Source of the DNA: Pararge aegeria
Lineage: Eukaryota; Arthropoda; Insecta; Lepidoptera; Nymphalidae
Direction: 5' to 3'
Length of the DNA: 64,000 bases
Assembly (NCBI RefSeq): GCF_905163445.1
Contig: NC_053197.1
Coordinates: forward strand, 16,926,001-16,990,000
The translations under genes were made by a program, and so were the position numbers. Under the pieces are notes generated by a model. The model saw only the letters and a program-made list of their open reading frames with translations. It searched no databases and had not been told where the DNA came from. Shown here in pieces: positions 18,777 through 28,420 of this stretch. Position 1 is the stretch's first letter; each line of letters opens with the position of its first letter.

Positions 18777-21685
18777 TGGGTAGTACATATAAAGGTAGGG
18801 TAAAACCACACTCCCTGACAGTCAGCTTCTTTAATGCAAACGGCATTATCGATCAAATGCATCAAATCCGTGAATTTATATGTGCACAACAAATCGATAT
18901 CTTCCTAGTGCAAGAGACCTTCTTAAAACCTAGTAGAAGCGATCCCAAAGTTGGAAATTATAACTTAATTAGAAATGATCGGACCACCAACCGGTTGGGT
19001 GGTACCGCGATCTATTACAGAAGGGCTCTTCACTGCACTCCTCTCGATCCTCCACAGCTTACCAACATGGAAGCCTCCGTATGTCAGGTGGGTATGACCG
19101 GCCATCCGTCGATCATACTAGCATCCGTTTATCTCTCACCGAACAAAACCTTTTTAGAGAGTGACTTACTCGCTCTCCTCTCCTTAGGTGACTCTGTCAT
19201 TTTGGCTGGCGACTTCAACGCTAAGCACACCGACTGGTCCCGCTCCACTAACGCGCACGGACGACAACTTAACATACTTGTCAGACGACCCGACCTCAAC
19301 TTTATCGTAGTTGCCCCAGACTCGCCGACTCGCTTCCCGATGTCGGATAGTTCGATCGACCGACCGGACATACTCGACATAGCGCTCCTCAAGAATATCA
19401 CCCTTCAGGTGAACTCTGTGGAAGTGCTATCCGAGCTATGTTCGGATCACAGACCTGTCAAACTACAGCTAGGCCCCGTAGGCCCCGCGATCCTCCCGAC
19501 CCGTAAAGTCATCGACTTCAAGAAGCTCTCCGGGCTACTCGAAGCGAAGGACTCTGTGCACCTCTCTAAAATTCCTGACGTCGTAGAGACATTAGAGCAA
19601 GCCCAGGCAGCCTCACTGCACCTGACCAACCACGTTTGTGACGCTACGAGCGAATGCTCCCGCGAGATGCCGTGCGGATTTTACCGCATGGTACTCACGG
19701 AGGACGCGCGAGAGCTAATCACAAACAAGAATAGGGCCCATAGGGAGCATGACAAATATCCGACACGACAGAATCGGTTAGAACTCTGGAGAGCCCAGAG
19801 GAAGGTAGTGTCTATCATTACCGCACTCCGACACGGACAATGGGACAGGTTCTTGGGGGAGCTCTCGCCATCGCGTAGTGCGTTCTACAAACTGGCGAAG
19901 GCTCTCAAAATGACCCGCGCTCCCGCCCTCCCACCGTTAGCACGCCCCGACCTTCCGCCCGCCTTTGAAGATATCGATAAGGCTGAATGCATGGCTGACT
20001 GCCTCGAATCCCAATGCTCTCCGAGCACCGTATCCATTGATAGGCCCCACGTCTTGCGAGTCGAAAGCGAACTCGCAACAATCCTCTCGACCCCTCCCGA
20101 TGGTGAACCTCTCGCCCCGACGACCTGCGATGAAGTTCATACTATTATCAAGGGTTTCCACTCTAAGAAAGCCCCAGGCCCCGACGGCATTACCAATAAA
20201 ACCCTAAAGTTACTCCCAGGACAAATTATCAACCTACTTGTGGTAATTTTTAATGTATTCTTGGCAAACTGCTACTTCCCCAACCAGTGGAAGGAAGCAA
20301 CAGTCATAGGTATCCACAAGTCGGGCAAACCCCGCGACCTTCCCTCCAGTTATCGCCCTATAAGCCTCCTCAACACCTTAGCAAAGGTGTATGAGAGGGT
20401 AATATTACACAGACTGAAGGCAGTCGTAGAGGAGAAAAACCTCCTTAACGACGAGCAATTCGGCTTTCGAGCCAAGCACTCTTGCGTCCACCAAGCGCAC
20501 CGCCTCACGGAGCACATACTGGCAGGATTCAATCGATACAGACACATGAGCCCCACTGGGGCCGTGTTCTTAGACATTGCCAAGGCCTTCGACAGGGTCT
20601 GGCACGCCGGCTTGTTGTACAAGCTGCACCATCTGGGCGTGCCAGCTAGTCTCGTTCGTTTGCTGCGAGCGTATCTCACCGATCGCACATTTCGCTATCG
20701 TCTAGACGGTACGCTCTCTTCCCCTAGACCCATACGAGCGGGAGTCCCTCAGGGCTCCGCGCTCTCCCCACTTCTATACGCGCTCTTCACGAGCGACATT
20801 CCCCGCGACCTACCGGCGACGGTCAAACTGGCCCAATTCGCCGACGATACCGCTCTCTTTGCGACCGATCCCAAAAAGAGCAACATTGCAAGTCGACTCC
20901 AAAAGGCGCTCCACCTGCTGGGCAAGTGGTTCCGCCTCTGGAGGATCGAGGTTAACCCCGAGAAGAGCGCAGCGGTGCTCTTCACGGGCAAACCGAGAGG
21001 CCGCTTCACGGTAAACCCCGCAGAGGTCACCCTCTACGGGCGTCCCATACCCTGGCAAGACAAGGCCAAATACCTGGGAGTAACGTTCGATCATAGAATG
21101 AGCTTCACCGCACACATTCGCAAGGCCCGCAACAAGGCTGCGTATGTGATGGGTCGTCTCTATCCGATGATTTGCCGCAAAAGCAAATTATCCCTCCGTC
21201 ACAAGGTAACCTTGTATAAAACGTGCATACGTCCCATTATGACATACGCCAGCGTCGTATTCGCCCATCGCCCTCACAGCTCCTACAGGAGCTTTCAAGT
21301 CCTGCAGAACAAATTTATGCGTATGACCACGGACAGTCCGTGGTACATGCGCAACGTAGATCTCCACCGAGACCTCGATCTTCCCACCATAGCCCAGTAC
21401 CTGAAAACATTATCAAAGACCTACTTTGAAAATGCAGTCCGACACCCCAACCCCCTAGTGGTCGAGGCGTCCACTTATACCCCCGTCCCCGACGTCGAAC
21501 CAAAGCGGCGACGTCCGAAGCATGTCCTTGACGACCCTGACGACAAAATAACTACCGACAACGTGTCCCAACCACACACACACACGCAACATTCACAGCG
21601 TCTTCGCCGGCGAAGACGAGGGCCCCGATTTCTGACGTCATCCGGACGTGGATCCTTACCACGGTCACGGGGGCGTTCGGACTAA
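18776..21685 (+). CDS. Jockey ORF2: endonuclease and reverse transcriptase
   Basis: The product has 969 residues. The N-terminal apurinic-type endonuclease shows FFNANG (residue 18 onward), QET (Glu47), GDFNAKHTDW (Asp146 and Asn148) and SDHRPV (223 onward). The reverse transcriptase shows APGPDGITNKTLK, YRPISLL, FLDIAKAFDRVWH (Asp600), GVPQGSALSP and FADD (Asp690 and Asp691). The catalytic residues of both domains are intact. The C-terminus is an Arg-rich tail after an HTHTQ segment from a CA repeat. The ATG at 18776 overlaps the ORF1 stop as TAATG, so translation by termination-reinitiation is likely. No frameshift or stop was seen; length and order fit the Jockey family. Confidence 0.95.
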   Translation: MGSTYKGRVKPHSLTVSFFNANGIIDQMHQIREFICAQQIDIFLVQETFLKPSRSDPKVGNYNLIRNDRTTNRLGGTAIYYRRALHCTPLDPPQLTNMEASVCQVGMTGHPSIILASVYLSPNKTFLESDLLALLSLGDSVILAGDFNAKHTDWSRSTNAHGRQLNILVRRPDLNFIVVAPDSPTRFPMSDSSIDRPDILDIALLKNITLQVNSVEVLSELCSDHRPVKLQLGPVGPAILPTRKVIDFKKLSGLLEAKDSVHLSKIPDVVETLEQAQAASLHLTNHVCDATSECSREMPCGFYRMVLTEDARELITNKNRAHREHDKYPTRQNRLELWRAQRKVVSIITALRHGQWDRFLGELSPSRSAFYKLAKALKMTRAPALPPLARPDLPPAFEDIDKAECMADCLESQCSPSTVSIDRPHVLRVESELATILSTPPDGEPLAPTTCDEVHTIIKGFHSKKAPGPDGITNKTLKLLPGQIINLLVVIFNVFLANCYFPNQWKEATVIGIHKSGKPRDLPSSYRPISLLNTLAKVYERVILHRLKAVVEEKNLLNDEQFGFRAKHSCVHQAHRLTEHILAGFNRYRHMSPTGAVFLDIAKAFDRVWHAGLLYKLHHLGVPASLVRLLRAYLTDRTFRYRLDGTLSSPRPIRAGVPQGSALSPLLYALFTSDIPRDLPATVKLAQFADDTALFATDPKKSNIASRLQKALHLLGKWFRLWRIEVNPEKSAAVLFTGKPRGRFTVNPAEVTLYGRPIPWQDKAKYLGVTFDHRMSFTAHIRKARNKAAYVMGRLYPMICRKSKLSLRHKVTLYKTCIRPIMTYASVVFAHRPHSSYRSFQVLQNKFMRMTTDSPWYMRNVDLHRDLDLPTIAQYLKTLSKTYFENAVRHPNPLVVEASTYTPVPDVEPKRRRPKHVLDDPDDKITTDNVSQPHTHTQHSQRLRRRRRGPRFLTSSGRGSLPRSRGRSD

Positions 21686-21926
21686 ACAATGATTAGTCCA
21701 AAAGTCCACCAACAGTCAGATTAACGTCGAACCGAGCCGAGGTCCGAGTCCTCGCAGGAGGCACCCTCGGGTCGACGTCTCCCATACTCCCCCCGATGTC
21801 GTCGAGCCCTGGGGCTCTTCTCATGGCGAGCTTTCGCGCTCGCCCCACTCCCCCGGTGACGCCGTAGCAACCCCTTAGGAGGTTATCGGCAAGTGTCCTT
21901 CCGAAAAAGCAAAAAAAAAAAAAGCA
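21686..21926 (+). other. Jockey 3' UTR and A-rich tail
   Basis: A GC-rich 3' UTR is followed by a tail of the form aaaaagc(a)13gca. The A-run at 21911-21923 is the poly(A)-like end expected of this class. Confidence 0.8.
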
Positions 21927-21940
21927 ACCTGAAGCGTTAT
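21927..21940. repeat. Right target-site duplication of the Jockey element
   Basis: The exact copy of acctgaagcgttat at 16988-17001. Confidence 0.93.
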
Positions 21941-22174
21941 GCCTTCAACTACACTAAACGTGGGATAAGAGGAAGATGAAGAATGAACAATCAATGATCT
22001 GAAAGCTTGACATTGTTACTGAATTTGGAAAACAATCCTTACTGATATTGCTCTAATAAGCGAGGAGGCCTTAGCTCAGCAGTACTCATTGGCCATGATC
22101 AGACTGAGCTTAATAATCATGGTGCCAAAGCGACCAGTTTTTGACCTTCGACCAGCGAAGCGAGTTTTTGACCT

Positions 22175-22490
22175 TCCTGGCGCAACAGTGAGCGCTGTGA
22201 TTTTAATTAGGAGGTCGCGGGCTCGATTCTCGGCAGGGGCTATTAGGGAATTTGTAATTTCTGAATTTTCTTTGGTCTGCTCTCGTGGGAGGCTTTGGCC
22301 CTGGCTAGTCACCACCCTACCGAAAAAGACATGCAGCTACACAGTGCTCCGTTCCGCTTCGAAACCGTTTAGCTCTCTAACAGGTCAGCCCGCCACCATC
22401 TTAGACTGCGTCATAACTTACCACCGGGTGAGATTACAGTCAAGGGCTAACTTGCAGAAGAATAAAAAAAGTATTATTTTAAATTCCCTA
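22175..22490 (+). mobile_element. tRNA-derived SINE, family B, near full length
   Basis: It has an A-box-like ggcgcaacagtgagcgc, a B-box-like gggctcgattct and a body with tgggaggctttggc and ggctagtcaccaccctacc. The end is gggtgagattacagtcaagg, then aataaaaaaag. It is the most complete family B copy here. Confidence 0.75.
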
Positions 22491-22514
22491 AATTAAAAAA
22501 ACCACATAACTTAT

Positions 22515-22605
22515 AATAGTAAGAGGTGCGTGCTGGGGATGGAACTTGGTCTCCCCGGAAGGGAGGCCGAAGTTTCAACCATGAGGCTGTCGCCGCTTGC
22601 GTTTT
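22515..22605 (-). repeat. tRNA-like SINE head, isolated
   Basis: Read on the minus strand, a tRNA-like segment ends with the B-box-like agttccatccccagc. No cloverleaf with a paired acceptor stem was found, so it is treated as a SINE head and not as a tRNA gene. Confidence 0.35.
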
Positions 22606-23027
22606 ACGATAATATGAGATATTATAATGGCAAGCGTCTATTATCTCTAGCCCCGTCCCCAACCCCCGCCTAATAGCCCTATAAACTACGTTAGTGTCAA
22701 TTCCTTACAACAGTTCTCCGCCCACCGGGGATTAACGTTCAGGGAAATATACTCGTAGTTAAGTACTGAAGGATAACATCCGGTTGTTCTATCTAACTTA
22801 CAGTTAAGATTAATTCTCTTGCGAAGCCTCTACGTGCCTCTCGGAATCTTTGAGGTCAGGTCTTTAATTGCGTTGTGGTAATTTCATATTTAGTTTTTTG
22901 ATTTTTTAATTGGAAAGAATTTCTGTTAGTTGTTTGTTACAATTACCGCGATCAAACCCTTAACCCACGTTGACGAAATCTTTCACAAAGTTAACTTGCA
23001 TAGTAGCTAATAATATTTTATTATTTA

Positions 23028-23283
23028 AATAAATAAATAAATCGTAGTACGACAATACACACATCGCTATCCCCAAAGTAAGCGTAGCTTGTGTTATGGG
23101 TACTAAGATGCCTGACGAATATTTTTATGACTTATATACATAAATACTTAGAATATGCATATAAACACCCAGACACTGAAAAACATTCATGCTCATCACA
23201 CAAACATTTTTCAGTAGTGGGAATCGAACCCACGGCCTTAAGCTTAGAAAGCAGGGTCGCTGCAAACTGCGCCAATGAGCCGT
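23028..23283 (-). mobile_element. tRNA-derived SINE, family A
   Basis: An (AAAT)n tail is followed, in reverse complement, by the full family A body. The tRNA-like head is at the high end, with gtgggaatcgaacccacggc (B box) and a gcgccaatgagccg end (A box). Confidence 0.82.
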
Positions 23284-23547
23284 CAATTACCGTTATTTAC
23301 TATCTATGTATCTACAAAAAAAACAGTGTTAACAATTGCGAATCAATAAGATAGTCATAGCAATGCTTATATATTATAAGAGACCTCTTCCAGCCGCCCT
23401 TTGATATAAGTAAATATTTTATTTAATACAGGTCAAAAGCTAGGTAAGTATATACGAAACTTCCCTCAGATAATTTCGCATTAGCTTGATTATATAATAT
23501 GATAAACTTCTAGTAATAATTCCTTACACAATGCTCCTATTTAATTT

Positions 23548-23790
23548 TTGATTCGATCTCCAGCGCTGGCAATTAAGGAATTTTCTCATAGCTGATTCCT
23601 CCTTCCAGTTTATGTCTAATCTGGTGGGAGGAATCAGCTGTGGCTAGTTACCACCCTGCCAATAAGTCGTGCCAAGCGATTAAGCGTGCTGCGTAGAAAC
23701 TGATTAGGGCTCAATACCACTCGCAAACCCTTACAGGTTAGCCTGCTACAATCTGATTCTGCCTCATCATTTACTACCACATTAGATAGC
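23548..23790 (+). mobile_element. SINE family B
   Basis: The copy has ggtgggaggaatcagctgtg, ggctagttaccaccctgcc and gcgtagaaactgattagggc blocks in family B order. It is moderately diverged. Confidence 0.65.
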
Positions 23791-23949
23791 AACAAATAAC
23801 CATTAAGTTAAACTACTTATTACAATTTCATAGCAGATTCCCATAAACATAAAAAGGTCGTTGTAAGATTACAGCCCACCAGGGGTCGCTGTAAATGTTT
23901 ATTATTACCGCAGAGAAGTTTAAAATTTCAAACGCTCCCTGAAACTTAA

Positions 23950-25034
23950 CTTAAACTTTAAATAATGAACCAGTCCTTAGTCGAAAAGTTACCAACAGTT
24001 TATTATGAAAAAGTAATGGCTCCCGAAGGAGCTTTAAGGAAGTGTTTCCGCACCTCTACAGCGAACTGGCTGATTAATGAACTGTACCGGCTCATCATAT
24101 CGCACATAGAAGTCATAATATTTCATTACACCTTAACTACGCCATTCGGGAATCCAAACATTTTCCGGAAACGATAAATAATGCGTAGCGAATGCGATGA
24201 GAATTGCTTTATTTTCGAATATTTGGAAACTTACTTGAGCAACGGTGTGTGCTGACGTCAGTTGGCCCATTACTTTTATCACCTTGAACAAACGGTTTAA
24301 CTAAAATAAGGATTATAAATTAGAACAAAGATCCCAAGTCTCGATGGAGCTGCTTGTTGAGCTATAGTTAATGTTGACTTGATATTGTTGTGAGACATAA
24401 TAAAGAAATCGCAGTAAGGAACTTTAGACTTGGCACAACTTTATCTAGATTTCATTACTTTTTAAGGACTTGGCTAGTTTTTACAGAATGTTTTAGGTGG
24501 GATTTTAATTCTTTTTGTAGAATCGTGGGCATATATTAATAGTTCGTCTATTTTTTTAAAGGCGGTATGTCGATCTCTAATAGTTTGGTTGGGCTCTTGC
24601 TTTTTCTAATCGCGGTTACCAGGTACCAGGATCTTCGATTATCCTAGTTTTTATAGTTTTCCCTTTATGTGGCTATTAAACCCTAACCCTGTACCAAATT
24701 TCAGCTCTCTAATTTTATGGGAAGTACTAGTACTACTAGTTCTATTTTGATGATCATGAGTGAGTGAGTGTCATAAATGCAAACTTTGCTTTCACTTAAC
24801 TTCGGAACGAAATGTCCTACAGACTTGAAATTTAGGATTTTAAGTATGTGATTATAGCTTCCTGAATGAAGAAAATTTCTGCGTTCTGGTCTTATCCAGA
24901 GGTTTTCAAATGTTCGGCAGTGTTTGGTTCGCGCTCGTCTTGGCGGGTGCACTGCCGTGTCCCCCGATAATCAACAACTTTAAAATAATAAGATTTATTC
25001 AATAGTAGTCACGCCGTAAAGCATATGCTATGAA
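23950..25034. other. No gene recognised; carries a repeat also at 25493-25690
   Basis: Sequence at about 24020-24245 (cccgaaggagctttaagga, cgaactggctgattaa, attgcgtagcgaatgcgat-like) is repeated at 25493-25690. The remainder is AT-rich and unassigned. Confidence 0.45.
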
Positions 25035-25094
25035 GCAATAAGTCATGTGTAGCATGGCTTTTGCTTTTTTGCGTAAAATAGCCCCTAATAATCA

Positions 25095-25343
25095 ATATAT
25101 ACAGAAGAGAAAGTGTGTGGGTATGTTCCGTATAGGCTCCGAAACGGCTGGACCGATATCAATGAAACTTTCAGGGAATCTCCGGATTGAACTGGCGAGT
25201 AATCCTGTAAAGTTTAGTGACGATCGGAGCACTCTTATTTTCGTCAAATACAGCTTTTATTAAAAAAAATTAATTATTGTTTATTATTGTTTAAATAAAA
25301 TAAAGCAAAATCTATCCCGGAGAAGCGGGCTGGGTACGCTAGT
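25095..25343 (+). mobile_element. Non-autonomous Helitron-like element
   Basis: It ends with a GC hairpin (cccggagaagcggg) followed by ctgggtacgctagt, the CTAGT end of Helitrons. The start gagaaagtgtgtgggtatgt recurs, reversed, in the 28020-28408 copy. There are no inverted repeats or target duplications, as expected. Confidence 0.7.
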
Positions 25344-25363
25344 AATAGATATAATTTAAAAAG

Positions 25364-25485
25364 TTTGGGTTCGATCCTCAGCGGAGGTAATTTTGGAATT
25401 TATAGTTTTGGTATCTTCTTTGGTCTGGTGGGCGGCAGGCATCTGGTGTCTAAGAACTACCCTCCCGACAAAACGTGGCGCCTTC
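25364..25485 (+). mobile_element. SINE family B fragment
   Basis: It carries gggttcgatcctcagcggag, a B-box-like segment, then tctttggtctggtgggcggc and ctaccctcccgacaaaacgt. The 3' half is replaced by the repeat at 25493. Confidence 0.6.
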
Positions 25486-25834
25486 GAAAGCCTTCAGGGA
25501 GCGTTTTCGCCCCTCTACAGCTAACTGGCTGTTTAATTAACTGTAACGCCTCAGCATATCGCACAAAGATTTCATAATATTTCATAACTCCCTAACTACG
25601 CCATTGGAGAATCCAAACATTTGCCAGAAACGATAAATATTGCGTAGCGAATGCGATTAGAAAGGTTTCTTTTTCGCATACCTATTTAGAAACTTTGCCA
25701 GAAGAGTGGCGACGGATAGTCAAGCGTGCCACAACCCTTAAATCTTCTTCTCAGTCGGTTCGCTGTTGTCAGAGCTGAACAGAGAGGGAGGTAGAGATAA
25801 CAGTGTCTGCTGACGAATGTAGTTGTGGTTAAAG

Positions 25835-26300
25835 AAGTTTATTTTTCTCAATAGAAATTACAATTTCACTCAATGAGAATATTTACAACTTATTTTATGT
25901 AGGTAATATTAAAACTACAAACAACGGCACGTACAAAACCGGAGTACAAAACAATAAGAAATTATATAAAAAACTTGAGGGTAAAATTATAAATAAATAC
26001 TTCAAATTGTCATACATAGCCAGGACCGCACTCAGATTTTGTCAATTACAAAAGGTTTTAAGTTATTTCTTAAAAATATAGAAATTTTGTTCTATTTTAA
26101 TGTTGTTAGGTAATTTAGTATACATTAATGCTCCTTCAAAGCTTATGTTTTCTGACCGTAATTTAATATTTATTGTTTGATAATATGGATTATTGATTAA
26201 TATGGATTGTTGAAACAAAGCAATTCTAATGACATAGAAGAGGAATATGGTGAAGAAAACCGCGAGAATTGTCATATAAGATATCCCAACAGGTACATTA
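25835..26300 (-). mobile_element. LINE ORF2 C-terminal remnant
   Basis: The minus strand encodes RSENISFEGALMYTKLPNNI followed by KIEQNFYIFKK. This resembles the extreme C-terminus of CR1-like ORF2 proteins, where a 'YNKLP...F...FK..LK' pattern is usual. Only this part and the tail remain. Confidence 0.55.
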
Positions 26301-26559
26301 TCATACATGAATTATTGAGCACGTGGAAAAATTCGCGCGACTGAACTCTGAGACGCGCCAAATGGAGTGTGACCGCAACTTGGGGGAACTAGAAGCATTC
26401 CTCAAAGTTGACGACGCGACGACGAAACTTCGCGGAGGTAAAACTTGGCGGCCGATGCAAATACCACACATTGCTATCGAGGGGAAAATGAATACCGTGG
26501 AAATAGCAAATGTAATTTTTCAAGTTATATTTCACAGAAAATTTAGGTATTTATATAAA

Positions 26560-26656
26560 TATTCATCTTTGTGCCCATAACACAATCTACGCTTACTTTG
26601 GGGCTAGATGGTGATGTGTGTATCATCGTACTATATTTATTTATTTATTTGAAGTA
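26560..26656 (+). mobile_element. SINE family A, 3' end only
   Basis: The segment reads cataacacaatctacgctta, tttggggctagatgg, then (tttA)n: the conserved 3' block in plus orientation. Confidence 0.7.
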
Positions 26657-27035
26657 TCGCTTCTCCGAATGACTCAGTTGTCACATCTAGTTGTGGATGA
26701 ATCCATGCTACCTATGCAGTGACATAGCCGCGGCTCGCGTCAGCAGTTGACGGTCGATATGATTTTGATGCGGTGGTGCTTCAAAACTACCCACTTACAA
26801 TTTACAATCTACTTATTGTGCGCTCGAAGATGCAATTTTATATAATTACCCTCTTTTTGTAAATTAGCCTGTAAGTTCCATTTAAGTGGAAATTCCTTTA
26901 TGGAACAATAAATATCTTAAACCAGGAATGAGGTCTGTCTGATTTTGTTACATTTTATTTGTTTTCAATGGTCCGCTTAAAAGGTTTAAATGCGGTGTAC
27001 GAGTCTAGCTTGATGTTTTTCAATTAGCACTTGCT

Positions 27036-27218
27036 TCAACGGTGAAGAAAAACATCGTGGAGAAACCAGCAAGCTTGAGAGTTCGCACTAATGTTCTCAG
27101 GGGCGTGTGAAGACTACCAACCAGTAGACAGCGTGGTGGACTGCGGCCTTGACCATTCTCATTCTGAATGAAGACATGGGCATAATAGTGGGCCGTTAAT
27201 GGGTTGACAACGATTATA
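27036..27218 (+). mobile_element. SINE family C fragment
   Basis: It contains acggtgaagaaaaacatcgt, gttctcaggggcgtgtgaag and agtgggccgttaatgggttg blocks matching 46717-47032. Confidence 0.7.
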
Positions 27219-28019
27219 GGGCATTTTTTCGAACCGCTTGTATGGTAATAGCAAATTATTCACTCGGCAATTTTGCTCTTAAAACTGTAAAGGCGATTAA
27301 CTCGTGATACGTTTTGCTCCACCATATATTTTCCATCCATATACACGATTTCGCTTCCACTGCAGTATATTATGGTGGACTAATTACCAATTAATGCGTG
27401 ATTAATTACCTTTAACTTCGCGGCTGTGGTTCGTTTCAGCGGTTTATAGTAGTCAAGAACGTCTCTTGTTAGCAATCGCATATCGCGGTTTTCTCACGTT
27501 TAATACTTTCATTGCGGTGAATGGTGAACTGAAGATAGCCTAGGTTTGCGGTTCTGCCTTCCTATCAGGCATTTTAAGATCGATCGATCGCGCCGGTGAT
27601 TTTGTAGGTGAAGTTAGGGCTTATTCTAATTTCTTTCAGTAAAAACTATAGCAGTTGTTTGATCAAAAACTATTAGGTTTTCGGTTTCACAGATAAGTCT
27701 CAGAGACAGTACATAACAAGCGTTGTATATAGATGCAATCTTTACTCATTCACACCTCTAACTACGCAATATCCGAATGTCCGTCTTCTCACCATACATT
27801 TCGTCGTCTTTATGCCATTTAATTAAAATTCTAGCCCTTAAGAGGGTTATGTATTAGAGCAAGGGTTGATTAATGAGGGTCATGCTCTTTATTTTGTTTA
27901 ATATTAGGTGAAAATGGCCCGTTAAGGCCCGGTGTCGCCTTACAATTACTTAAGGTAACTTATTACGCGCTTATACCATGAGTGGGCTTGAAATATTAGG
28001 CGCAAGAATTATATTTATA
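27219..28019. other. No gene recognised
   Basis: AT-rich DNA without a recognisable gene or repeat. Confidence 0.4.
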
Positions 28020-28408
28020 ACTAGCATACCCAGCCCGCTTCGCCGGGCTAGATTTTGCTTTATTTTATTTAAACAATAAACTTACATCATTGAATTTTTA
28101 ATTTAAGTCTCATAATATATTAAATCATTTTTTTCTCTCCGTATTCATTCTCTTCTAATCTCTTCTCGAACGGGTGAAGATCATTATCTACACCCATGTA
28201 CACCCAACAATAGAATATCATCATAGTAAATAAAAGCTGTATTTGACAGTTCAAAAATAGGAGTGCGCCGATCGTCACCAAACTTTACAGGATTACTCGC
28301 CAGGTCAATCCGGAGATACCCTGAAAGTTTTATTGAAATCGGTTCAGCCGTTTCGGAGTCTATACGGAACATACCCACACACTTTCTCTTTTATATATAT
28401 ATATAGAA
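28020..28408 (-). mobile_element. Non-autonomous Helitron-like element
   Basis: Read on the minus strand, it starts near the microsatellite tatatatata at about 28400. It then carries gagaaagtgtgtgggtatgt and ends with the hairpin agcccggcgaagcgggct followed by gggtatgctagt. It is the same family as 25095-25343. Confidence 0.75.
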
Positions 28409-28420
28409 GATAGAAGATGA

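Larger units (their letters stand above)
17002..21926 (+). mobile_element. Full-length Jockey-type LINE retrotransposon
   Basis: The element is 4.9 kb, markedly more GC-rich than its surroundings, and bounded by exact 14-bp duplications. It comprises a 5' UTR of about 260-300 bases, ORF1 (zinc-knuckle Gag-like), ORF2 (endonuclease plus reverse transcriptase), a 3' UTR of about 220 bases and an A-rich tail with a gc interruption. Both ORFs are open throughout. The exact duplications and intact ORFs point to a recent insertion. Target-primed reverse transcription is the known mechanism of this class. Whether this copy is active cannot be told from sequence alone. Confidence 0.93.
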
